The notes below the pieces were generated by a model. The model made no database searches. It was not told where the DNA came from and saw only the letters and a list, made by a program, of their open reading frames with translations. Positions 6,521 through 13,669 of a stretch of DNA of 38,315 bases are shown in pieces. Each line of letters starts with the position of its first letter. Positions within the stretch are counted from its first letter, which is position 1. This DNA comes from an uncultured Geobacter sp. (GTDB lineage Bacteria > Desulfobacterota > Desulfuromonadia > Geobacterales > CAIOGM01): positions 1 to 38,315 of the forward strand of contig CAIUWK010000105.1 of the NCBI GenBank assembly GCA_903902855.1, in the 5' to 3' direction. The position numbers were made by a program, and so were the translations under genes.

Positions 6521-8494
6521 ATGACTGATATATCCGCCATCTTTGCCCCGCTCTTTATCACCTCGATCCTCTTCTTTGTCTGGAGCTGCTACCGCCGCTT
6601 CTCCCTGGTTACCCTGGGGAGAGCCGAAGATCGGTTCAGCTACCCCGGTCGGCGTCTGGGGGAGATGCTCCTCTACGCCTTCGGCCAGAAACGGGTGGTG
6701 AGCCGTCCTTTCGGGATCAACCACTTCATCATCTTCTGGTCATTCCTCATCCTCCTCATGGCCAACGGCGAATTCATCCTCCACGGTCTCTTTCCCGGCG
6801 TCAGCCTGACGCTCCTCCCGGACCGGCTCTACCTGGCCGTCATGCTCCTCATCGATCTGGCGTCCCTCCTGGCCCTGGCGGCGGTGCTGGTGGCAGCGAC
6901 CCGGAGGATCATCGTCCCCCCTTATCCCATGGCACGCACCTTCGAGGCCTTCTTCATCCTCGGTCTCATCGCCACCCTCATGCTGGCCTACTACGGGATT
7001 ACCGGCGCCAAGATCGCCAACCTGGATGAGACGGGGCGCGCCCTAGCCCGGACATGGATGCCTCTCTCCAGTATCGCCGCCGGCCTCATTCCTGCCGGTT
7101 CCGGTGGGAGCGTTCATGAGGCTTGCTGGTGGCTCCATGCCGTGGCGCTCCTTGTTTTCATGAATTTTCTTCCCTACAGCAAACATATGCATATCCTCAC
7201 CGCCATCCCCAGTTGTTACTTCCGGCGGTTGGGGAAACCGAACACCCTCCCCCGGGAGGAGTTCGCACAAGGGAATTCCTATGGGGCTCAGCGGATCGAT
7301 GAGCTGACCTGGAAGGATCTCTTCGACTCTTACTCCTGTACCGAATGCGGTCGCTGCCAGAATGCCTGCCCCGCGGCCATCACCGGCAAACCGCTGAACC
7401 CGCGCCAGGTGATCCACGACCTGAAGATGAACCTGTTGACCAACGGGCCGCTCCTCAAAAAAGGGTGCGCTCCCACACTCCCTCTCATCGGTGGGGAAGG
7501 GGAGGGGAGTATCAGCCGGGAGGCCATCTGGTCCTGCACCACCTGCGGCGCCTGCATGGAGTCCTGCCCGGTCTTCATCGAGCAGATGCCCAAACTCCTC
7601 ACCCTCCGGCGGCATCTGGTGGAGGTGAAGTCCGACTTTCCCGAAGAGCTCCTCAACCTCTTCGAGAACATGGAGCAACGGAGCAACCCCTGGGGGATCG
7701 CCCCCTCCGAGCGGACCAAATGGACCGGCACCCTGCCGGTGAAGCCGTTTGCCGCGGGGGAGACGGAGTATCTCCTCTTTGTGGGGTGCGCCGGGGCCTT
7801 CGATTCGCGACAGAAGCAGGTCACCGTCAGCGTGGCCACCATTCTGGACCAGGCCGGGATCTCCTGGGGGATTCTGGGGAAGGAAGAGAACTGTTGCGGC
7901 GACAGCCTGCGGCGCCTGGGGAATGAATTCGTCTTCGACAAGATGGCACGGGAAAACGTGCTGCTGTTCCAGAAGAAGGGGGTGCAAAAGATCATTACCT
8001 CCTGTCCGCACTGTTTCACCACCCTGGCCAACGATTATCGGCAGTACGGCCTGGAGGTGGAGGTCATTCATCACAGTCAACTGATCCGGGATCTGCTGGC
8101 CTCGGGACGGTTGAAGCTCGATCACACCGTCACCGATCTGGGGAAGATCGTTTTCCACGATTCCTGCTATCTGGGGCGGCACAACGACATCTACGATCCC
8201 CCCCGGGAGGCGGTTGCCGCAGCCACGGGGACGGTCCCTCTTGAGTTGGAGCGGAATCGGGAGAACTCCTTCTGCTGCGGCGCCGGGGGGGGGCGGATGT
8301 GGATGGAAGAGCATCTGGGGAGCCGGATCAACCACAACCGGGTGCAAGAGGCGCTGACCCAGGAGCCCGACACCATCTGCGTCTCCTGTCCCTACTGCAT
8401 GACCATGTTCGAAGACGGGCTGAAAGATGAAAAGGCCGAGCAGGTGAGGGTGCGGGACGTGGCGGAGATCGTGGCGGAGGGGCTGCGGCGTTGA
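6521..8494 (+). CDS. Membrane-bound FeS oxidoreductase, ETF:menaquinone oxidoreductase (EMO) type
   Basis: This 657-residue protein has an N-terminal membrane part (about five or six helices, residues 1-230) resembling the cytochrome b-type NarI subunit. Two ferredoxin motifs follow, CTECGRCQNACP and CTTCGACMESCP, then two CCG (DUF224) domains as in heterodisulfide reductase HdrD (NCCGDSLRRLG with SCPHC; FCCGAGGGRMW with SCPYC). Proteins of this build, encoded beside etfAB, are known to move electrons from reduced ETF to (methyl)menaquinone during anaerobic acyl-CoA oxidation, and all ligand cysteines are visible here. ATG 6521, six bases after GAGG, is preferred to a TTG at 6509. The gene is the last of the etf set and is followed by a heptamer foldback. 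Confidence 0.92.
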   Translation: MTDISAIFAPLFITSILFFVWSCYRRFSLVTLGRAEDRFSYPGRRLGEMLLYAFGQKRVVSRPFGINHFIIFWSFLILLMANGEFILHGLFPGVSLTLLPDRLYLAVMLLIDLASLLALAAVLVAATRRIIVPPYPMARTFEAFFILGLIATLMLAYYGITGAKIANLDETGRALARTWMPLSSIAAGLIPAGSGGSVHEACWWLHAVALLVFMNFLPYSKHMHILTAIPSCYFRRLGKPNTLPREEFAQGNSYGAQRIDELTWKDLFDSYSCTECGRCQNACPAAITGKPLNPRQVIHDLKMNLLTNGPLLKKGCAPTLPLIGGEGEGSISREAIWSCTTCGACMESCPVFIEQMPKLLTLRRHLVEVKSDFPEELLNLFENMEQRSNPWGIAPSERTKWTGTLPVKPFAAGETEYLLFVGCAGAFDSRQKQVTVSVATILDQAGISWGILGKEENCCGDSLRRLGNEFVFDKMARENVLLFQKKGVQKIITSCPHCFTTLANDYRQYGLEVEVIHHSQLIRDLLASGRLKLDHTVTDLGKIVFHDSCYLGRHNDIYDPPREAVAAATGTVPLELERNRENSFCCGAGGGRMWMEEHLGSRINHNRVQEALTQEPDTICVSCPYCMTMFEDGLKDEKAEQVRVRDVAEIVAEGLRR

Positions 8495-8497
8495 AGC

Positions 8498-8534
8498 GGT
8501 GACTGGTGACCGGTGACTCGTCACTGGTCACCGG
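8498..8534. repeat. Heptamer repeat foldback after the EMO gene (site D)
   Basis: GGTGACT, GGTGACC and GGTGACT (8498-8518) face TCACTGG and TCACCGG (8521-8534). The arms pair over about 13 positions with one G-T wobble. It starts 3 bases after the TGA stop of the EMO gene (8492-8494). There is no T-run, so terminator function is uncertain. Confidence 0.8.
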
Positions 8535-8549
8535 GAAGTTGAAATAGTA

Positions 8550-9062
8550 TTGCATTACTATCGAAATTTATTCAATAACGGCTATTATCCGTACTATCTT
8601 GAATACAGGGACAAAGGGCGATTTTACCTGACCCTGGAACAGAATATCCATACCACCCTCGAAAGCGATCTTCCGGCAATCCATACCTCCTTGAACGGCG
8701 CGACCATTCGCAGGATCGAGAAACTGTTATCGATCATCTCGTCGCTGGTTCCGTTTACTCCCGACATGAATAGTGACTTACCGCAGGCGAAGGATAATCC
8801 CGGTAGGGGCACCACTCCATCCGGGGAGAACAGACACTCTGCCGCAACACTGCTTATCTTTTTAGTTTTTGCTTTTGTTTTCGGATTGATGGTAAAAGTA
8901 GTCGGACGAAAAGTCAAATTCATCGCCATGAATGGACTGGACAAGATGCGGGCAAGGAAGTTCATCTCTCTGACACCAGCGGCAATTCGTTCCTCTCTTG
9001 ATGAGTTGAACAACCGTCTTAGGGAGGCGACAGCAGTTCTTGCCGGTGGGGACTCCGCTTGA
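8550..9062 (+). CDS. Hypothetical protein with one membrane segment
   Basis: Not recognised. The 170-residue frame begins with a TTG codon and has only a weak GGGAAG-like signal upstream, so the start is doubtful. The N-terminal half is tyrosine-rich (YYPYYLEY) and likely helical (IRRIEKLLSIISSL). A low-complexity, proline/glycine-rich linker follows (about residues 70-92), then one strong transmembrane helix (about 97-118, LLIFLVFAFVFGLMV) and a basic, helical cytoplasmic tail. It is less GC-rich than its neighbours. It could be a remnant of a longer membrane protein or a recent acquisition. It ends 22 bases before the next gene. Confidence 0.5.
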   Translation: MHYYRNLFNNGYYPYYLEYRDKGRFYLTLEQNIHTTLESDLPAIHTSLNGATIRRIEKLLSIISSLVPFTPDMNSDLPQAKDNPGRGTTPSGENRHSAATLLIFLVFAFVFGLMVKVVGRKVKFIAMNGLDKMRARKFISLTPAAIRSSLDELNNRLREATAVLAGGDSA

Positions 9063-9084
9063 TCCGGAGAAAGGTCGTTGCACC

Positions 9085-10101
9085 ATGAAAATGACGGTCA
9101 TGCTTTTTCTTCTCTTGTTCTGCGCCACCATCGCCGGCGCAGAGGCGCCCGGCTACCATGTGCTGAAACGGCTGCATCTGGGAGGTGAGGGGGGGTGGGA
9201 TTATCCGACCATTGACGGCCCCAATCGACGATTGTACCTCTCCCGGGGCAATTATGTACAGGTGGTGGATCTGAGTACGGACAAGGTGGTGGGGGAGATT
9301 CCCGACACACCCGGTGTGCATGGGATCGCGCTGGCTCCTGACCTGCATCGTGGGTTCATCAGTAATGGGAAGAGCAATATGGTGAGTATCTTCGACCTGA
9401 AAACCTTGAAAGTCACGGGACAGGTCAAGACCGGTGATAATCCGGATGCCATCGTCTACGACCCTGCCACAAAAAGGCTCTTCATCGGTAACGGTCGCAG
9501 TCACGACGCCACCATCATCGATGCCGTCACCGGAAAGGTTCTCAGGACAATTCCTCTGGGAGGAAAACCGGAGTTCGCCGTAGCCGATGGGGCGGGACGG
9601 TTCTTTGTGAATATCGAGGATACCGCCGAGGTCGTTACCATCGACAGTCGAACGCTCACCGTCATCAGGCGGTCAGCACTCGCCCCCTGTGAGGAGCCGA
9701 CCGGACTCGCCCTTGACCAGAAGCACCACCGCATTTTCTCCGGCTGCCGCAATCGGATCATGACGGTCCTGGATACGGAGTCCGGTCGTCTGCTGGTAAC
9801 TCTCCCCATTGGCGGTGGAGTCGATGGGGCTGGCTACGATTCCCACCGGAAGCTGGCGTTCAGCTCCAACGGGGACGGTACTCTGACGGTCATCAGAGAA
9901 ACTCCCGCGGGACTGTTTGCCGTGGCCGAGACTGTCGTGACCCTTCCCGGTGCCCGGACCATGGCCCTGGATCCGGTGACCCATAACCTCTACCTCCCCA
10001 CGGCGCTGTTCGAGTCGGCGCCGGCTTCCGGCAGGAGTGGCGAAAAAATGCGACCGCTCATGATCCGTGACAGTTTTGAGTTGTTGGTGATCGGGAAATG
10101 A
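9085..10101 (+). CDS. Periplasmic YncE-like beta-propeller protein
   Basis: This 338-residue protein has a clear signal peptide (residues 1-18, MKMTVMLFLLLFCATIAGA) and then repeated blades of about 40 residues with the pattern 'VVDLSTDKVVGEIPDTPGVHG', 'IFDLKTLKVTGQVKTG', 'IIDAVTGKVLRTIPLG', 'VLDTESGRLLVTLPIG'. This is the YncE / cytochrome d1-type seven-bladed propeller pattern. No heme motif is present, so it is not itself a cytochrome. Such proteins are exported and bind ligands or act as scaffolds; a precise role cannot be given. ATG 9085 is chosen because the signal peptide starts there. It is probably co-transcribed with the two membrane protein genes that follow. Confidence 0.82.
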   Translation: MKMTVMLFLLLFCATIAGAEAPGYHVLKRLHLGGEGGWDYPTIDGPNRRLYLSRGNYVQVVDLSTDKVVGEIPDTPGVHGIALAPDLHRGFISNGKSNMVSIFDLKTLKVTGQVKTGDNPDAIVYDPATKRLFIGNGRSHDATIIDAVTGKVLRTIPLGGKPEFAVADGAGRFFVNIEDTAEVVTIDSRTLTVIRRSALAPCEEPTGLALDQKHHRIFSGCRNRIMTVLDTESGRLLVTLPIGGGVDGAGYDSHRKLAFSSNGDGTLTVIRETPAGLFAVAETVVTLPGARTMALDPVTHNLYLPTALFESAPASGRSGEKMRPLMIRDSFELLVIGK

Positions 10102-10156
10102 GCAGGGGAGAAGGGGTACTACAAACCACTGAACCGGGGCATCCTCAAGGGGGATC

Positions 10157-10486
10157 ATGCTTGAGTTCGTAACAAAAATTCCCCAATGGCTGCTTCTGCT
10201 GACCGGCTACCTCGTGGTGGCCGGTCTGGGCTATGTCGATTACCTGACTGGCGATTACTCCATGCTGATCTTCTACCTTTTTCCGATTTCCCTGGTTTCC
10301 TGGTATCTGGGGCTCAGGGCGATGTTTTTCCTCTCCCTGGCCGCCGGCGGGGCACGCTTGATTTCCGACTACTACAGTTACTCGGCTGCCACCTTCGCGT
10401 ACCGGGACTCCTTTCAGGACATGCTGTTCTTGCTCGTTATGGGGTTCCTCGTCGCCCAGATGAAAAAGTTTTTTGTTAACGACTAG
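10157..10486 (+). CDS. Small membrane protein resembling the sensor part of signalling proteins
   Basis: This 109-residue protein has three or four hydrophobic segments (WLLLLTGYLVVAGLGY; MLIFYLFPISLVSWYLG; AMFFLSLAAGG; DMLFLLVMGFLVAQM). The pattern 'GYVDYLTGDYS..IFYLFPISLVSWYLGLRAMFFLSLAAG' resembles the membrane input module found in front of GGDEF or kinase domains, but no output domain follows and the frame stops after a short basic tail. It has a strong ribosome binding site (AAGGGGG). It may be a stand-alone module or a truncated gene. Function unknown. Confidence 0.72.
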   Translation: MLEFVTKIPQWLLLLTGYLVVAGLGYVDYLTGDYSMLIFYLFPISLVSWYLGLRAMFFLSLAAGGARLISDYYSYSAATFAYRDSFQDMLFLLVMGFLVAQMKKFFVND

Positions 10487-10519
10487 GTCGAAAAGTATTA
10501 TCGCCAGAGTTGGAGTCCC

Positions 10520-11116
10520 ATGCCCCTTTTTTCACTCTCCACGCAGAGTCTCGGTTTGTCTGACTTCACCGCCACCATGCTTCCCGTGCTGAAGCTCTTC
10601 CTGCTCCCCGTGGGGGGGGGAATTCCCGGCGGAGTGCTGCTTGCCCGCGCCCAGGGGTTGCCCTGGCCCGTCACCACAGGGCTTTACCTGGTTTCGGATG
10701 TCATTCTGGCCCTTGCCTTTGAACCGATCCTTCGGTTTCTCGCACTGTTGGGAAGGAATATCCCTCTGCTCGCCCGTCTCAGCGTGTTCTTGAAGGGGGT
10801 AACTGCTCGCAGCGTGACACATCTCAGCGGCACCGGCGCAGGACCTCTTACGCTCATCATGATCGCCTTCGGTGTTGACCCCATGACCGGACGCGCCACG
10901 GCGCTGGCCGCAGGGCACGGATTTCTTGCGGGGTGGGGCTTTGCCCTGGCAGGTGACATGCTCTATTTCGGCGTCATTGCGTTCACCACCTTGCGCCTGA
11001 ACTCCTATTTCCGAGACCCGAACAGTACCATGCTGGTCGTCCTCGCCATGATGTTCGTCGTGCCTCTTCTGGTTCGCTCTGTTCGTGCCAGATATCGACT
11101 CAGGTTGATAGGCTGA
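10520..11116 (+). CDS. Uncharacterised multi-pass membrane protein
   Basis: This 198-residue protein has about five hydrophobic segments and a glycine-rich N-terminal half (LPVGGGIPGGVLLA). It has conserved-looking loops (GTGAGPLTLIMIAFGVDPMTGRA) and a basic C-terminus (VRSVRARYRLRLIG), suggesting a cytoplasmic tail. I do not recognise the family; a small transporter or exporter is possible but not supported by a motif. It lies 33 bases after the preceding small membrane protein gene, so they are likely one transcript. The TGA stop (11114-11116) sits inside a short heptamer array. Confidence 0.75.
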   Translation: MPLFSLSTQSLGLSDFTATMLPVLKLFLLPVGGGIPGGVLLARAQGLPWPVTTGLYLVSDVILALAFEPILRFLALLGRNIPLLARLSVFLKGVTARSVTHLSGTGAGPLTLIMIAFGVDPMTGRATALAAGHGFLAGWGFALAGDMLYFGVIAFTTLRLNSYFRDPNSTMLVVLAMMFVVPLLVRSVRARYRLRLIG

Positions 11117-11129
11117 AGGTTGAAGACTC
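11102..11129. repeat. Short heptamer array over a stop codon (site E)
   Basis: The units AGGTTGA, TAGGCTG, AAGGTTG and AAGACTC are of the same AAGRCTG family as the large foldback upstream of jetA. The stop codon of the preceding gene (11114-11116) is within it. No facing arm was seen. Confidence 0.55.
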
Positions 11130-11144
11130 TTAGGAAATGAACCA

Positions 11145-12452
11145 ATGATCCACTGTTATCCCCACGATTTTGCCGTTCAGGTTCACCGGTTCCTCACGGA
11201 GGTGATCCCCCCGGAGACTCTTTATCCACTCCCGGACGTCGGGAGCCTTGAGCTGCTCATCTCCACCTGTTATCAGGCAAGCCTCATGCGGGAGGAGGAG
11301 CGACCGGTCCGCTTCCGTCTGATCCTGCGGGACCCTGAACAGTTCCCCTCTGGCCAAGGGCCACCTGACGGTCTGAACAGGCTCGTCTTCACCCTGCCGC
11401 AGGCGTTTACGGGAGATGAACTGCGCAGGATTTCGCCGGCGACGAATTTCGATACCTCCCTCATCGGCGTGACTATCGATGCTCTCGGCACCCCCTCGAT
11501 CTGGGGGATCGTCCATTCGGGCTCCCGCTGGCTCCAGGTCTTTCGCGGCGGCTCCCAGAGGATCAACCCTCTCCCCGACTCCCTCATCATCTTCGTCACC
11601 GGACCGGGACGGATCAGTGTCTCGGTGGGCGCCACCCTTATTGCGGGACTCCGCGGCGGGCAGGTCGTCCGTACGGACCAGGAACTCTTCACCGCCGGCT
11701 GGCTGCAGCACCTCACGTCGGCCCATCGTGATGAGCTCTGGGTCATGCACGAAGAGGCCCGGCAACAGGCCACCACGAAATGGGCGGATATTTCTCCAGA
11801 CTTTCCCCTCATCCTGGGGCAGAACCTGCTGCGCCGGGTCATCAGTCTCGTCCGAAATCACCGGCATGGCGGAGCCCTCATCATTGTCCCCACCACCCGC
11901 ACTCAGGAGTTGAAGGAGCCCAACCCCTACCTGAACATCAAGTACAACTTCCGGTTGGACGAGGGGCGCCAGAGGATTCACCCGCAGATCGTTCGGCTCA
12001 TGAATGAATTTGCCCGGATTGCCGGGAGCTGGGAGCTGGGGGGGGAGCCGGTGGGGTGGAGCGAATACGTGGCGAGCACCGATCCCACACTCTCTCAGCT
12101 GGACGAAACCCTCTATGAGATGACCCACCTCCTGGCCGAGCTTTCCCTTATCGACGGCGCGGTGGTACTCAACCATCGCTTTGAGGTCCTGGGGTTCGGC
12201 GCCGAGATCTATAGCGGTCTAGACAACGTCCCCGTCATCCAGAAGGCACTGGATCTTGAAGGGAGCGTCCGGGAGTCGGAGTCTCCCAAGGGGATGGGGA
12301 CCCGGCACCGTTCCGCCTATCGCCTCTGCATGGCCCTAAAAGATGCGGTGGTCATCGTCGTCTCCCAGGATGGTCATGTCCGTTTCGTCCGTTGGCACAA
12401 CGGCGCCGTGACCTGCTGGGATCAGGTGGCCACCGGCATCCTGGACTTCTGA
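11145..12452 (+). CDS. Diadenylate cyclase (DAC) domain protein with N-terminal DACNV-type sensor
   Basis: The C-terminal ~120 residues of this 435-residue protein carry both hallmark motifs of diadenylate cyclases, DGA (about residue 337, LIDGAVVL) and RHR (about 385, MGTRHRSA), followed by the usual KDAVVIVVSQDG strand. It should therefore make c-di-AMP from two ATP. The N-terminal ~300 residues fit the architecture described for DACNV-type sensor regions, although assignment to that family needs a profile search. It has no membrane segment, unlike CdaA, and no DNA-scanning helix-hairpin-helix part, unlike DisA. The start at 11145 follows AGGAAATG. The two-component genes face it from the other side. 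Confidence 0.8.
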   Translation: MIHCYPHDFAVQVHRFLTEVIPPETLYPLPDVGSLELLISTCYQASLMREEERPVRFRLILRDPEQFPSGQGPPDGLNRLVFTLPQAFTGDELRRISPATNFDTSLIGVTIDALGTPSIWGIVHSGSRWLQVFRGGSQRINPLPDSLIIFVTGPGRISVSVGATLIAGLRGGQVVRTDQELFTAGWLQHLTSAHRDELWVMHEEARQQATTKWADISPDFPLILGQNLLRRVISLVRNHRHGGALIIVPTTRTQELKEPNPYLNIKYNFRLDEGRQRIHPQIVRLMNEFARIAGSWELGGEPVGWSEYVASTDPTLSQLDETLYEMTHLLAELSLIDGAVVLNHRFEVLGFGAEIYSGLDNVPVIQKALDLEGSVRESESPKGMGTRHRSAYRLCMALKDAVVIVVSQDGHVRFVRWHNGAVTCWDQVATGILDF

Positions 12453-12517
12453 CCCCTCAGGATGAAATCCTCTCCCCCGGGAAGAGCATCCGTACGCGAA
12501 TCCTCCCTTCCCGCAGT

Positions 12518-13669
12518 TCACTCATGGAGCAGTACGGCCTCCAGGTAACCGTTATCCCCTTCCTCTTTCACCAGTCGCAGCTTGCCCCCGAATGCGGCGA
12601 TGATCCGGTGAGCGACAACCGGAGCCAATCCCAGTGATTCAGCGGTGGAAGCCGACCTAGCCCGGGACTCGATCTCGAAAAAACCTGTGGCCTGTTCCCC
12701 TGACAGCGACAGGGCGTCAACCTCAAGATGCAGCCGTAGAGCCCGATTAATGACGACTCCTGTCAGATGAGCGCTCTGCTTGTCCTGGGAGAAGGAGGCG
12801 GCCAGGAGGATCATGGATTCCAGGGCTTTCTTCAGTAACTGATAATCCCCTTTCAGAAGAAAAGTGTCCAGCTGTGCTGAATGTCCCAGGGAGATATCTA
12901 TCTCCGGGAGCGAACCCCTGACCAGGGTGAGGAGTTCCGTGAATGACCGCGCAGCTCCGTTTTCCCGGCTCCGCTGCTCTATCTCGGCAATCATGGTCGT
13001 GTCGTCAATGAGGTTGTGCAGCCGTAACGAGCTTTGCCGGAAAAGAGAGGCGTACAGGGTCCGATCCGTGGAGGGGGGACAGAGATCCAAGAGCAGGCTC
13101 CCCACCCCCAGAACTCCATTGGCAGGGGTGCGCATCTCATGGGAAATCATGCAGAGAAAATCATCCTTGAGCCCCCCCAGTTCCCGGCACCGTTCGTATG
13201 CTTGAGCCAGTTCCCTAGTCCGCTCTGCCACCAACCGTTCCAGATTCTCGTTATGATCAGCCAGCCGGCGCTGCAGGGAACGGATCCGGAGATGGGTCTC
13301 CACCCGCGCATGAACCTCCTCCAGCTGGAAAGGCTTCGTCAGGTAGTCTACCCCCCCTACACGGAACGCTTGCACCTTGTCCATGGTTTCATTCAGCGCG
13401 CTGATGAAAATGACGGGGATCTCTTGCAGTAGCGGGTCGGCCTTGAGCTGACGGCAGAGTTCGTAGCCGTTCATTTCCGGCATGTTGATGTCCAGCAGGA
13501 TCAGGTCGGGCGGATTCGTGCGGGCGGCCTGCAGCGCCAGCGTGCCGCTGAGCACCGCTCTTGTCTGATATCCTCGACTCAGGAGCATTTTCTCCAGGAG
13601 GAGGATATTGGCAGGCATATCGTCCACGATCAGGATCTGTGGCGTGTTCTGTCGTGTGTTTTCCGTCAT
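12518..13669 (-). CDS. Response regulator-histidine kinase hybrid (REC-HisKA)
   Basis: This 383-residue cytoplasmic protein starts with a receiver domain (phosphoacceptor Asp60 in LILLDINMPEMNG; lysine in YLTKPF). A coiled coil follows, then a HisKA dimerisation domain (SHEMRTP, about residue 176). The C-terminal ATPase region is degenerate: no clear N-box (NLLxNA) is visible and only a weak glycine-rich stretch (SLGLAPVVAHRI) remains. It may therefore act as a phosphorelay or adaptor rather than an active kinase. Its ATG overlaps the stop of the sensor kinase by four bases, so the two are translationally coupled and almost certainly partners. Confidence 0.9.
   Translation of the reverse strand: MTENTRQNTPQILIVDDMPANILLLEKMLLSRGYQTRAVLSGTLALQAARTNPPDLILLDINMPEMNGYELCRQLKADPLLQEIPVIFISALNETMDKVQAFRVGGVDYLTKPFQLEEVHARVETHLRIRSLQRRLADHNENLERLVAERTRELAQAYERCRELGGLKDDFLCMISHEMRTPANGVLGVGSLLLDLCPPSTDRTLYASLFRQSSLRLHNLIDDTTMIAEIEQRSRENGAARSFTELLTLVRGSLPEIDISLGHSAQLDTFLLKGDYQLLKKALESMILLAASFSQDKQSAHLTGVVINRALRLHLEVDALSLSGEQATGFFEIESRARSASTAESLGLAPVVAHRIIAAFGGKLRLVKEEGDNGYLEAVLLHE

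Noticed and set aside
12453-12517. Bidirectional terminator between the DAC gene and the REC-kinase gene
   Set aside because: Only a 5-base stem (AGGAT/ATCCT, 3-base loop) is present and no T-run on either strand.
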